From positions 1 to 14,881 of the forward strand of contig JBKECD010000074.1 of NCBI GenBank assembly GCA_047974225.1: 14,881 bases of DNA, read 5' to 3'. Both the position numbers and the translations under genes were made by a program. The notes below the pieces were generated by a model. It was given only the letters and a program-made list of their open reading frames with translations, was not told the origin of the DNA and searched no databases. This document shows, one piece after another, positions 1 through 7,459 of this stretch; the stretch's first letter is position 1; each line of letters begins with the position of its first letter. Source of the stretch: JBKEDC01 sp047974225. Lineage in GTDB: Bacteria > Bacteroidota > Bacteroidia > Bacteroidales > Prolixibacteraceae.

Positions 1-1909
1 CCTCAGCCACACTTGCCAAGTCGGAGGCAAAAGCATTCGTCGCCAGCTGACAGCTGCTCGACAACACATCCTCGTCGGCAGCAATCGGCACACTTCCCAT
101 CGTGTAAAGCTTTAGCGCCACATCGCGAAACACAGGTCCCGACAATCCTGCCCCATAATGACTCAGCCCTGTTTTCTTCAAAGTGTGAATCACCACAATC
201 ATCGAATACTTAGGATTGTCGGCAGGGAAATAGCCTGCAAACGAAGACAAATACTTATTAGTACTATACCCCTTTTCTCCATCTGCAAAGTGAGCCGTAC
301 CCGTTTTCGCCGCTATCCGAAAAGGTAAACCTTTCTGTATTCCGCCTCCTGTGCCATGACTTCCACAAGCTTCCACAAGCATATCTTGCAGCTTTCCCAA
401 AGTAGATGCCGAGCACAAAGAAGGATTCAACACCTCTGTTTCATAACGCCGTTCGACAAATCCATCACGACGCACTTCCGTCACAAAACGTGGTTTCACC
501 ATCTTTCCTCCGTTTGCCACTCCATTATAAAATGTGAGCGTCTGCAAAGGAGTAAGCTGAAGCTCATAGCCATGCGACATCCACGCCATCGAAGTCCCCC
601 ACCAGACCTTGTCTGTGGGATACTTGATATATGGCGTCGCTTCACCCACAAAACCCAAATCAAGTTTTTTGTTTATTCCAAAACTATAAAGCCGATCTAC
701 AAATGCTTCTTCATTTCCTTCATAAGTATCCAGCACCGCTTTGACCGTACCTATATTTGAAGAATGCACAAAAACATCTTTCAAACTAAGCTTTCCATAG
801 CCCCCTTTTCTCTCACTATCATCAACAACATCACGTCCCTTATATCTCCATCTGCCATTCCCAGTGTCATACACCTTCGAAGTATCCACCTTACCTTCTT
901 CGAGCACTGCCATGAGCGACATCAATTTAAAAGTTGAACCCGGCTCCGCTTTATAGCCTACAGCATAGTTATAATCCTCCACAAGCTCCCCCTTTTTATT
1001 TCTTCCAATATTAGCTATTGCTTTCACATCGCCTGTCGCCACTTCCATCACCACTGCCGTTCCCCAATATGCCTCCTGCGTTTGAATCTGCTTGATTAAA
1101 GCATTCGACACATAATCCTGCAATTGCAAATTAATCGTTGTAATGACATCCATGCCATGCTTCGGCGCCATTATTTCCTTATTAGCCCATATGCCCGCAT
1201 AATTTCGCTTAACAGCCATACCATCGGTGCCCGCCAGATACGTTTCCTCAAGCCCCTCAATGCCCACGAACCCCACTCCTCCGTGCACTCCTCCATAGAT
1301 ACCCCGATTTGTCGTGCCAATCGTGCGAATTGCCAAGTCGTCATAAGGGAAGATTCGCCTATCCTCTCGCTCCACAATAAGCCCTTGATCCATCTTTCTT
1401 ATGCCTTCTGCATCGTGCTGCATCGTGCTCAATCCCTTAAATCGCTGCAAGTCTTTATAATCTATCAGTTGATGACTCAATAGAAATCCACGAGCACCTT
1501 TTCGAAACGCCTCATTCATCTCCGCCTTTAACTTCGATTTCGACAGCCCGAAAAACTGCGACACTTCACTTGCAAACTGATCGGAATATTGGTCATAATT
1601 TTCCCGCACTGTGGAAGCTTTAAAATCAAAACGCAATCGGTAGTGCGGCTGCGACACCGCCAAAAGCGTTCCATCGTCGGCACAAATACCTCCCCGGATT
1701 GCAGACAACAAAACAACGTTATTTTCCAATTGTTTCTTTATATCATCCATGCGCTCATTCCCCGATCTCGTCTGGATTATCTTCACCACAACAGCAATCG
1801 AAATGACAAAAAAAATCGTTATCAACACAGCATAGTACATCGAAACCCGCTTCGCCCTTGGCGAAATATCTTCCTGCATTATATTTTCCTTTTCCATTTC
1901 CATTTCCAT
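1..1909 (-). CDS. ftsI: FtsI-type penicillin-binding protein (septal peptidoglycan transpeptidase), 3' end outside window
   Basis: This is the class B penicillin-binding protein that cross-links septal peptidoglycan in the divisome. The frame stays open from 1909 to the left edge, giving 636 residues. One membrane segment lies at about residues 25-43, followed by the PBP dimer domain. The transpeptidase domain carries all three active-site motifs: STFK at 325-328 (catalytic Ser325), SSN at 383-385 and KTGT at 535-538. The last visible residues lie past the transpeptidase core; family members are often around 700 residues with a C-terminal PASTA domain, so roughly that part is probably missing here. 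The start is ambiguous: in-frame ATGs lie at 1909, 1903, 1897 and 1879, and an in-frame TGA sits just upstream of 1909. The 1879 ATG has AAGGA at a good distance and may be the true start. It follows ftsL by about 100 bases, as expected for the division cluster. Confidence 0.95.
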   Translation of the reverse strand, partial: MEMEMEKENIMQEDISPRAKRVSMYYAVLITIFFVISIAVVVKIIQTRSGNERMDDIKKQLENNVVLLSAIRGGICADDGTLLAVSQPHYRLRFDFKASTVRENYDQYSDQFASEVSQFFGLSKSKLKAEMNEAFRKGARGFLLSHQLIDYKDLQRFKGLSTMQHDAEGIRKMDQGLIVEREDRRIFPYDDLAIRTIGTTNRGIYGGVHGGVGFVGIEGLEETYLAGTDGMAVKRNYAGIWANKEIMAPKHGMDVITTINLQLQDYVSNALIKQIQTQEAYWGTAVVMEVATGDVKAIANIGRNKKGELVEDYNYAVGYKAEPGSTFKLMSLMAVLEEGKVDTSKVYDTGNGRWRYKGRDVVDDSERKGGYGKLSLKDVFVHSSNIGTVKAVLDTYEGNEEAFVDRLYSFGINKKLDLGFVGEATPYIKYPTDKVWWGTSMAWMSHGYELQLTPLQTLTFYNGVANGGKMVKPRFVTEVRRDGFVERRYETEVLNPSLCSASTLGKLQDMLVEACGSHGTGGGIQKGLPFRIAAKTGTAHFADGEKGYSTNKYLSSFAGYFPADNPKYSMIVVIHTLKKTGLSHYGAGLSGPVFRDVALKLYTMGSVPIAADEDVLSSSCQLATNAFASDLASVAE

Positions 1910-2012
1910 TTCTTTTCATTTATACATTTATCAAAAAAAAGACTTTCAACTTTATCGAAAAAGAGTTCTAAAATTTCCCCGCCTGAAGAACTCAAATCCC
2001 AACAACTACACA

Positions 2013-2363
2013 CTAATCTATTTTTTTCACCCTCAACTCCGGCAATGGTGCATCAGGCTCACGAATAGTTATCTTTTGCTTTTCCACCATCTCATAAAGC
2101 AAAGAAGGCTGATTCAAACGGGATAATTGCATTTCATAGTCAATCGAATACATACGCTTCTCCTCCAGCTTTTTTTGCAAATCACTCATTTGACGGATTA
2201 CACCTTGTGAAACATTACGATATGTTACTATTGAAATGCCAAGCACTACAAAATACACGAAATATATCCCCGTTTCAGGCTTTATATTTTTCAACACCAG
2301 TCGCCCCGAAAGAATTTTTTGAAACCAGACCAACAGGCTATTCTTTTTTTTCTCTTCTGCCAT
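2013..2363 (-). CDS. ftsL: FtsL-like cell division protein
   Basis: A 116-residue bitopic membrane protein with a basic cytoplasmic N-terminus (KKK at 5-7), one hydrophobic segment at about residues 32-47 and a heptad-like charged stretch at about 56-90. This is the architecture of FtsL, which pairs with FtsB through a coiled coil and helps recruit and activate FtsW/FtsI. Sequence conservation in FtsL is low, so the call rests on topology, length and position: 12 bases after rsmH and just before ftsI, the classic cluster order. The N-terminal tail and the linker before the membrane segment resemble the Bacteroidetes version. Probably co-transcribed with its neighbours. Whether the periplasmic end also serves an FtsB-like role cannot be seen. 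Confidence 0.88.
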   Translation of the reverse strand: MAEEKKKNSLLVWFQKILSGRLVLKNIKPETGIYFVYFVVLGISIVTYRNVSQGVIRQMSDLQKKLEEKRMYSIDYEMQLSRLNQPSLLYEMVEKQKITIREPDAPLPELRVKKID

Positions 2364-2375
2364 AACCCTTTAAAT

Positions 2376-3278
2376 TTATTTTTTCACTGCAATTCTCAAC
2401 TTAGCACTTCGAGCTCGTGGATTTCGAGCTATTTCCTCTTCGGAAGGCACAATCACTTTCCGATTGACTGCCTCTAAATCATTTTGCACATGCCCAAAGA
2501 AATCCACCTCTTGGTTGCCCTCGAAGTTACCCGACTTAATAAAATTTTTCACCAAACGATCCTCTAGCGAATGATAAGTCATCACCACCAAGCGACCGCC
2601 CGGATTGAGCAACTCCACACTCTGCTCTAAGAAAGATTTCAACACATCTAGCTCACCATTGGTTTCGATGCGCAACGCCTGAAAAACCTTCGCCAAATAT
2701 TTTGTCTCTGCCTTTTTAATCACACATGGCGCTATGGCGTCTTTGAAATCCGCAATCGTTTTTATTGCTTTTTCCTTGCGTGCCTTGCATATTTGCTGCG
2801 CCAGCTTCCAAGCGTTTTCCACCTCGCCATATTGGCGAAACATCTTCGCCAACTCCTCATCGGTCATTTCATTAACCAAGTCGGCTGCGGTGCGCGAAGC
2901 ATTACGGTTCATGCGCATATCTAAATCGCCATCAAAGCGAAAAGAAAAACCACGCGCTGCCACATCAAAATCATGCGACGACACGCCCAAGTCAGCCAAA
3001 ATACCATCTACTTTCTCCACACCTTCATATTTCAGAAAGTTGCGCATGTATTTGAAATTATGGCGAAAAAACACAAAACGCTCATCATCGAATGTATTCT
3101 CCACCGCATCCACATCTTGGTCGAAAGCATAGAGCGTGCCTGCTGTCAGCGACTCTAAGATTAGCGACGAATGACCGCCACCGCCAAAAGTTACATCGAC
3201 ATATTTGCCCTCGGGGTTGATGTCCAACCCATCAATACACTCTTGTCGCAATACTGGTATATGGTATGATTCATTCAT
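2376..3278 (-). CDS. rsmH: 16S rRNA (cytosine1402-N4)-methyltransferase RsmH
   Basis: RsmH (MraW) transfers a methyl group from S-adenosylmethionine to N4 of C1402 in the ribosomal P site. At 300 residues it is close to the usual 300-315. The start HIPVL is followed by the SAM-binding VDVTFGGGGH at residues 27-36. DLGVSS near residue 97 and the signature VVMTYHSLEDR near residue 235 are both intact. The C-terminal end NPRARSAKLR is also typical. It lies 61 bases after mraZ and 12 bases before ftsL, in the conserved mra/division cluster. Nothing is unusual. Confidence 0.97.
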   Translation of the reverse strand: MNESYHIPVLRQECIDGLDINPEGKYVDVTFGGGGHSSLILESLTAGTLYAFDQDVDAVENTFDDERFVFFRHNFKYMRNFLKYEGVEKVDGILADLGVSSHDFDVAARGFSFRFDGDLDMRMNRNASRTAADLVNEMTDEELAKMFRQYGEVENAWKLAQQICKARKEKAIKTIADFKDAIAPCVIKKAETKYLAKVFQALRIETNGELDVLKSFLEQSVELLNPGGRLVVMTYHSLEDRLVKNFIKSGNFEGNQEVDFFGHVQNDLEAVNRKVIVPSEEEIARNPRARSAKLRIAVKK

Positions 3279-3339
3279 GATTTTTGCTGTTTACTTTATT
3301 AAACTAGGAGCTGCTGAGTGGAAATGAAACTCTCGCCCC

Positions 3340-3816
3340 CTAAGAATTTTCCGTATTCTCCGACCCTCCGAAAATGCCTGCGAACGACAATGAATAATCC
3401 CCCATAGATTCGATATAGTCATCATAGGCTTTCACATCCCACAAGCGGATACGTTCACCCTGCCCTGTGAATACAACCTCCTTGACAATCCCTACTTTCT
3501 CTAAAAAACTACTTGGAAAATTCAGCCTATTGGTCGGGGGAACTTGCAAAATCTTAAATCTCCGATAAAACAGATCCAATATTCGGCTTTGTTCCCGATC
3601 ATTGACATTCAGCTTCTTTCTCGTAAAATCCAATCGCTTCTCCCACTCCTCCATCGGATAGATATTGATGCATTTTTCATAAGGGTCTAGCTCAATTGCC
3701 AGCTCACCCCCGGGCACCGACCCGCCCATGCCGTTCTTATAGTCGGCAGGCAAAACCACACGACCTTTTTCGTCGAATGTGGCAGTCTTTTCCCCTGAAA
3801 AATTCATTTTTCGCAT
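3340..3816 (-). CDS. mraZ: MraZ transcriptional regulator
   Basis: MraZ is the AbrB/SpoVT-like DNA-binding protein that usually heads the division and cell wall cluster and, where studied, controls its own operon. From the ATG at 3816 it has 158 residues. Two half-repeats of the fold are visible: DEKGRVVLPADY at 15-26 and TNRLNFPSSFLEK at 95-107. The frame can be extended 15 codons upstream to 3861, but the extra residues are low-complexity and unlike the family, which starts close to the MNFSGE segment. An ATG at 3807 is a second option. GAAAGAAGA lies shortly before 3816. Upstream are regularly spaced TGACTGA-type boxes (3864-3890) that could be its own operator. Confidence 0.94.
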   Translation of the reverse strand: MRKMNFSGEKTATFDEKGRVVLPADYKNGMGGSVPGGELAIELDPYEKCINIYPMEEWEKRLDFTRKKLNVNDREQSRILDLFYRRFKILQVPPTNRLNFPSSFLEKVGIVKEVVFTGQGERIRLWDVKAYDDYIESMGDYSLSFAGIFGGSENTENS

Positions 3817-3863
3817 AATAGAGTCTTCTTTCAAAGTGTAAATATATAGATATATTTCCAATA

Positions 3864-3921
3864 TCAGTCACTTTCAGCCACAATCAGTCATTTTTTTGAA
3901 GAAAAACTCACTTTTCAGTCA
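3864..3921 (-). promoter_or_regulatory. candidate MraZ operator: 10-bp-spaced TGACTGA-type boxes
   Basis: Read on the minus strand there are three 7-bp boxes, TGACTGA (3884-3890), TGGCTGA (3874-3880) and TGACTGA (3864-3870), each starting exactly 10 bp after the last. A fourth TGACTGA lies at 3915-3921, 31 bp (about three turns) away. They end 47 bp upstream of the chosen mraZ start. Known MraZ operators in other phyla are short direct repeats with about 10-bp periodicity just upstream of mraZ, binding a ring-shaped MraZ oligomer. Spacing and position fit; the box sequence itself is not one I know. Binding is inferred. No convincing TAnnTTTG promoter box could be placed here; TACACTTTG at 3834-3842 is an imperfect candidate. 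Confidence 0.6.
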
Positions 3922-4296
3922 CGCATCCCCCATTTGCTAGCAAGAAAAGCAGTACTGAAAAATACTATCTTACAAAAAATCAAACATTTAAACAAATAGC
4001 CCCTTCTTTATTATTTTAAAGTTAAAACAACAGGTCAATCAAAGCCCTTTCCAATTAAAAACTACCTCTTAGAAGTCCCCCTTTAATCTGTCAAAATATA
4101 ACTAAGAAGATGCACATGAGCACTATATGATAAACAGCCAATCCAACACTCTAGAAATAATCGGTTTACATCATCACCTTTCTCACCCCTCCCCTAAAAT
4201 AGCAAATATTCATCGCAACATTCATCGGATTCAGTTGTTTTCAATGAAAATAGTTTGCAACATTGGTCTGACAATGATTGTCTCTTAGAGACACCT
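3922..4296. other. gene-free AT-rich intergenic stretch
   Basis: No credible reading frame exists on either strand between the mraZ upstream boxes and the inverted repeat at 4297. The stretch contains a decayed mobile-element end (4021-4080) and a 15-bp palindrome at 4279-4293 (TGTCTC-TTA-GAGACA). Otherwise I see nothing I can name. Confidence 0.6.
4021..4080. mobile_element. decayed right end of the MITE-like element seen at 8964-9150
   Basis: Aligned end to end without gaps, 4046-4080 matches 9116-9150 at 29 of 35 positions, including a perfect final AGAAGTCCCC. Further inward both have AACAACAG followed by a similar stretch, with a small length difference. No matching left terminus (GGGGACTTCT-type) was found upstream, so this looks like a truncated, mutated copy or a solo end. 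It contains no coding sequence. Confidence 0.6.
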
Positions 4297-4360
4297 AGGT
4301 AAATCGCCTTTAAACTATAAATATAAACGCAAAGGGAGAAAGTTTAAATGCGATTTACCT
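4297..4360. repeat. 20-bp inverted repeat (large hairpin)
   Basis: AGGTAAATCGCCTTTAAACT at 4297-4316 is the reverse complement of 4341-4360 with a single mismatch (19 of 20), around a 24-base A-rich centre. No T-run follows on either strand, so it does not look like an intrinsic terminator. It directly borders the 42-bp tandem array. It could be a small palindromic mobile element, a structured RNA or a protein-binding site; the sequence does not decide between these. Confidence 0.75.
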
Positions 4361-4409
4361 GTGGATTATATGTTTGCTCACACCTTCCTCTCTTGATATT
4401 AGAGTGAGA

Positions 4410-4871
4410 GTCCCTCTGGGGATGTTTTGAAGATAGGAGAGTCTTTAGTAGTGCCAATCTGGGGTGTTTTGAAGATGAGAGAAGCTTTAGTAGTGCCAAT
4501 CTGGGGTGTTTTGAAAATGGGAGAAGCTTTTTCAGTGCCAATCTGGGGCGTTTTGAAAATGGGAGAAGCTTTAGTAGTGCCAATCTGGGGTGTTTTGAAA
4601 ATGGGAGAAGCTTTAGTAGTGCCAATCTGGGGTGTTTTGAAAATGGGAGAAGCTTTTTCAGTGCCAATCTGGGGCGTTTTGAAAATGGGAGAAGCTTTTT
4701 CAGTGCCAATCTGGGGTGTTTTGAAAATGAGAGAAGCTTTTTTCAGTGCCAATCTGGGGTGTTTTGAAAATGAGAGAAGCTTTTTCAGTGCCAATCTGGG
4801 GTGTTTTGAAAATGGGAGAAGCTTTTTCAGTGCCAATCTGGGGTGTTTTGAAAATGAGAGAAGCTTTTTGC
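4410..4871. repeat. 42-bp tandem repeat array, 11 units
   Basis: Ten near-identical units start with GTGCCAATCTGGGG at 4451, 4493, 4535, 4577, 4619, 4661, 4703, 4746, 4788 and 4830. A more diverged unit precedes them at 4410. The period is 42 bp throughout except for one 43-bp unit with an extra T. Units differ at a few positions only: AGTA or TTCA at the end, GGGTG or GGGCG, AATGGG or AATGAG. There are no spacers, so it is not a CRISPR array. Because 42 is a multiple of three, long frames stay open on both strands, but the one-base insertion shifts them, and no start context or domain supports translation. The array lies just beyond the tRNA-Cys terminator. Confidence 0.95.
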
Positions 4872-4897
4872 AGATGGCGTATTTTTAAGCTGAACGC

Positions 4898-4930
4898 AAA
4901 AAAAAGCTACCAACTTACGTTGATAGCTTT
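4898..4930 (-). terminator. intrinsic terminator of tRNA-Cys
   Basis: On the minus strand GCTATCAAC, loop GTAA, then GTTGGTAGC (one G-U pair) forms a nine-pair stem, extended by A-T pairs, followed by a run of eight T. It lies 12 bases after the tRNA 3' end. Confidence 0.92.
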
Positions 4931-4941
4931 CTGATTTTCCG

Positions 4942-5012
4942 AGGTCAGTGGCGGATTCGAACCGCCGTACACGGTTTTGCAGACCGTTGCCTAGCCACTC
5001 GGCCAACCGACC
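4942..5012 (-). tRNA. tRNA-Cys (anticodon GCA)
   Basis: A 71-base tRNA that folds fully. The acceptor arm is GGTCGGT/ACTGACC with one G-U pair. The D arm includes GGCCGAGTGGCTAGGCAA. The anticodon arm ACGGT-CTGCAAA-ACCGT has GCA at 4978-4980, and the T arm is GGCGG-TTCGAATC-CCGCC-like. The discriminator base is U, as required by cysteinyl-tRNA synthetase. The 3' CCA is not encoded. It is a single-gene unit with its own promoter (5032-5062) and terminator (4898-4930). Confidence 0.97.
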
Positions 5013-5031
5013 ATGATTTTGAAATCGAATG

Positions 5032-5062
5032 CAAATATACTGCTTATTTTGATTCCTGCAAA
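5032..5062 (-). promoter_or_regulatory. Bacteroidetes-type promoter of tRNA-Cys
   Basis: On the minus strand TTTG (5059-5062), exactly 19 bases, then TATATTTG (5032-5039). This matches the Bacteroides housekeeping consensus TTTG-N19-TAnnTTTG in full. The -7 box ends 19 bases before the tRNA 5' end. Confidence 0.88.
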
Positions 5063-5098
5063 TGTTTGGTGCGTTTTTTTCAACAGCACATCTTCCTC

Positions 5099-5494
5099 CT
5101 AGCACTCCCTCCCTATGCCTTTGCTCTCCCCCAAGGGGGAGTTGGAGGGGGCTCCCATCGCCACACTCACACTCATCATCTCGCCACCCATGGGCGGATT
5201 CATCTTCTCCACCTTCACCCAAGCAGACTCCACCTTTGGCAGAGCCTTCAGCCCACTCAATATGCGTGTGCACACATGCTCTAAGAGTGCCGATGGAATA
5301 GCCATTTCTCGCTTCACCACATCATAAGCCAATTGATAATTGAGCGCATCATCAAGATTATCAGTTTCACCCGCACAAGTGCAGTCCACCGCAAGCTTCA
5401 CCTGCACCCGAAACTGTCCACCCACCTTATTTTCCACCTCATAATGCCCATGCCGAGCATAGAAAATCATGTCATTGAGTTCTATTGTTCCCAT
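5099..5494 (-). CDS. folB: dihydroneopterin aldolase FolB
   Basis: FolB splits 7,8-dihydroneopterin into 6-hydroxymethyl-7,8-dihydropterin and glycolaldehyde in folate synthesis. The 131 residues compare with about 115-125 in the family. The N-terminal ELNDMIFYARHG, glutamates 19 and 21 before GGQF, Tyr53 (LNYQ) and Lys97 in VEKMNPP correspond to the conserved substrate-binding and catalytic positions. The last 17 residues or so (about 115-131, APSNSPLGE and on) lie past the normal end of the fold and are encoded by a GC-rich repeat (5124-5152) that recurs near feoB. The tail is thus probably read-through into an inserted repeat. It is transcribed away from glnS; a TATTTTTG -7 box lies at 5514-5521. 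Confidence 0.93.
   Translation of the reverse strand: MGTIELNDMIFYARHGHYEVENKVGGQFRVQVKLAVDCTCAGETDNLDDALNYQLAYDVVKREMAIPSALLEHVCTRILSGLKALPKVESAWVKVEKMNPPMGGEMMSVSVAMGAPSNSPLGESKGIGREC
5124..5152 (-). repeat. GC-rich palindromic repeat, copy inside 3' end of folB
   Basis: On the minus strand GCCCCCTCCAACTCCCCC is followed by TTGGGGGAGAG. It is identical to 12080-12108 at 27 of 29 positions; only the two central bases of the CTCCCCC-NN-GGGGGAG palindrome differ (TT against AA). This copy lies inside the reading frame of folB, where it encodes part of an unconserved tail. Its GC-richness contrasts with the AT-rich surroundings and suggests a dispersed REP-like element. Confidence 0.8.
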
Positions 5495-5513
5495 AATTTT
5501 TTAAATATTTCGA

Positions 5514-5521
5514 CAAAAATA
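5514..5521 (-). promoter_or_regulatory. -7 box of folB
   Basis: TATTTTTG on the minus strand fits TAnnTTTG and lies 19 bases before the folB ATG. No TTTG was found at the expected 19-21 base distance upstream, so this is a -7-only assignment. Confidence 0.5.
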
Positions 5522-5565
5522 AGCGTTCTCAGCCGTTTTGTGCGCATATTTCTCCAAATGATTTC

Positions 5566-5573
5566 TATTTTTG
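5566..5573 (+). promoter_or_regulatory. -7 box of glnS
   Basis: TATTTTTG fits TAnnTTTG and lies 41 bases before the glnS ATG; a TTTG at 5537-5540 is 25 bases upstream, too far for the usual 19-21. The leader contains an 8-bp inverted repeat, TTTGTTGC at 5570-5577 against GCAACAAA at 5606-5613, which would place a hairpin over the start region. Confidence 0.5.
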
Positions 5574-5614
5574 TTGCCTTATAATATATAGTACACCTAG
5601 AAATAGCAACAAAT

Positions 5615-7312
5615 ATGAGCGACAACACTCCCGAAAAAGAAACGACGGAAAAAAGAAAAAACTTTATCCATCAGATTGTGGAAGAAGATTTGAAAAATGG
5701 AAAAGTAACGCAAATACACACCCGCTTTCCGCCTGAGCCTAACGGCTATTTGCATATCGGGCATGCCAAATCTATCTGCCTCAACTTCGGAACAGCTAAA
5801 AAATATGGCGGCATCACCAATCTCAGATTCGACGATACTAACCCCTCGAAAGAAGACACCGAATATGTGGACTCCATCATGGAAGACGTAAAATGGCTAG
5901 GCTTCGACTGGGCTGACAGACTATATTATGCGTCGGATTATTTCGAGCAGCTCTATGATTTTGCCGTACAGCTCATCAACGATGGCAAGGCATATGTGGA
6001 CTTCCAAAATGCCGAACAAATCAGTCAGCAAAAAGGCACGCCCAGCACCGTAGGAACTGAAAGCCCCTACCGCAACACTTCAGCAACAGAAAACCTCGAA
6101 CTCTTCGCCCAAATGCGCGCCGGAAAGTTTAACGAAGGAGAATGTGTGCTTCGTGCAAAAATCGACATGACTGCACCTAATATGCACATGCGCGACCCTA
6201 TCATCTATCGCATCATGAAGGCTCACCACCACCGCACAGGCGACAAATGGTGCATCTACCCAATGTATGACTTCGCCCACGGGCAATGCGATTATTTTGA
6301 AGGCATCACCCACTCAATTTGTACACTAGAATTTGACGTGCACCGCCCACTCTATGACTGGATGGTGGAAGAACTCAAAACAAGCGACTATCGCCCTCAT
6401 CAATATGAGTTTTCACGCCTCAACCTCAACTATACCGTGATGAGCAAGCGCAAGCTACTCCAATTGGTGAAGGAAAACTATGTGAATGGCTGGGACGACC
6501 CTCGGATGCCGACCGTGTGCGGCTTGCGCCGACGTGGATATACCCCCGCTTCCATTCGCAATTTTGCCGATGCGGTGGGCGTAACTAAAGTCAACGGAAC
6601 AACCGACGTGGCACTGCTTGAAAACTGCATCCGTGAAGACCTCAACAAAAACGCTCAACGAGTGATGGGCGTGCTCAATCCGCTGAAAGTGGTGATTACA
6701 AACTATCCCGAAGGGCAAGTGGAACAGATGGAAGCCATCAACAACCCCGAAAATCCCGAAGCTGGCACTCGCCTAGTGCCCTTCACTCGTGAAATATACA
6801 TCGAGCGTGATGACTTCATGGAGAATGCTCCTCGCAAATTCTTCCGTCTCACCGAAGGACGAGAAGTGCGCTTGCGCTACGCCTATTTCATCACTTGCAA
6901 CGAAGTAATTAAGGACGAAAATGGCGAAATCATCGAGCTCCGATGCACCTACGACCCCGAGTCGAAAGGCGGAAAGTCGCCCGATGGTCGCAAGGTGAAA
7001 GCTACGCTCCATTGGGTTTCGACCACCGAGAATGTACAAGCAGAAGTACGCCTATATGACCGACTCTTTGCCGATGAAAATCCCGACGGACATAAGGATA
7101 AAGACTTTTTGGAGTTTCTCAATCCAGATTCTCTAGAGGTGCTCAGCAATTGCTATATCGAGCCTTTTGTGAAAAACAGCAAGGTGCTCGACTCGTTTCA
7201 GTTTGAGCGCTTGGGCTATTTCAATATCGACCCCGACACCTCCTTTGAAAAGCTTATTTTCAACCGAACTGTCGGGCTGCGCGACAGCTGGGCTAAAGCT
7301 CAAAATCAATAA
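5615..7312 (+). CDS. glnS: glutaminyl-tRNA synthetase
   Basis: A class I aminoacyl-tRNA synthetase that charges tRNA-Gln with glutamine in the cytoplasm. At 565 residues it is close to the E. coli enzyme. PPEPNGYLHIGHAKS at residues 39-53 holds the HIGH signature (47-50). The KMSKS-type loop is VMSKRK with Met276. LRFDDTNP and the anticodon-binding beta-barrel C-terminal half are present. PPEPNGYLHIGHAKS and the DFAHGQCDYFEGITHS region (about residues 222-237) favour GlnRS rather than a glutamyl enzyme. The gene is divergent from folB and ends 19 bases before a strong terminator, so it is probably a one-gene unit. Confidence 0.98.
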   Translation: MSDNTPEKETTEKRKNFIHQIVEEDLKNGKVTQIHTRFPPEPNGYLHIGHAKSICLNFGTAKKYGGITNLRFDDTNPSKEDTEYVDSIMEDVKWLGFDWADRLYYASDYFEQLYDFAVQLINDGKAYVDFQNAEQISQQKGTPSTVGTESPYRNTSATENLELFAQMRAGKFNEGECVLRAKIDMTAPNMHMRDPIIYRIMKAHHHRTGDKWCIYPMYDFAHGQCDYFEGITHSICTLEFDVHRPLYDWMVEELKTSDYRPHQYEFSRLNLNYTVMSKRKLLQLVKENYVNGWDDPRMPTVCGLRRRGYTPASIRNFADAVGVTKVNGTTDVALLENCIREDLNKNAQRVMGVLNPLKVVITNYPEGQVEQMEAINNPENPEAGTRLVPFTREIYIERDDFMENAPRKFFRLTEGREVRLRYAYFITCNEVIKDENGEIIELRCTYDPESKGGKSPDGRKVKATLHWVSTTENVQAEVRLYDRLFADENPDGHKDKDFLEFLNPDSLEVLSNCYIEPFVKNSKVLDSFQFERLGYFNIDPDTSFEKLIFNRTVGLRDSWAKAQNQ

Positions 7313-7331
7313 AAGAAAACTTCTAAAAGCG

Positions 7332-7368
7332 AAAGGCGAATACACGACAAAGTATTCGCCTTTTTTTT
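7332..7368 (+). terminator. intrinsic terminator of glnS
   Basis: GGCGAATAC (7335-7343), an eight-base loop, then GTATTCGCC (7352-7360) forms a perfect nine-pair stem that A-T pairs extend, followed by eight T (7361-7368). It separates glnS from the accessory module downstream. Confidence 0.95.
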
Positions 7369-7459
7369 GTTTTGCTCGCACGCTATATTTTCACAATTCC
7401 AATCTACTCACAATTCAAAAGCACAAAATATTTCAAAAAGCACCACCCATTAACGCAAA

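Noticed and set aside
1589..2068. 159-codon plus-strand frame
   Set aside because: Antisense to ftsI and ftsL, low complexity, no recognisable motif.
4410..4871. CRISPR-like appearance
   Set aside because: Units abut directly with no unique spacers, and no cas genes are present.
4344..4888. Long open frames on both strands across the tandem repeat (repeated LLPFSKHPRLAL or MGEAFSVPIWGVLK units)
   Set aside because: They exist because the 42-bp unit is a multiple of three and lacks stops; they overlap on both strands, switch frame at the one-base insertion and have no supporting start or domain.
4827..5273. 148-codon minus-strand frame
   Set aside because: It runs through tRNA-Cys, its promoter and terminator and out of frame through folB.
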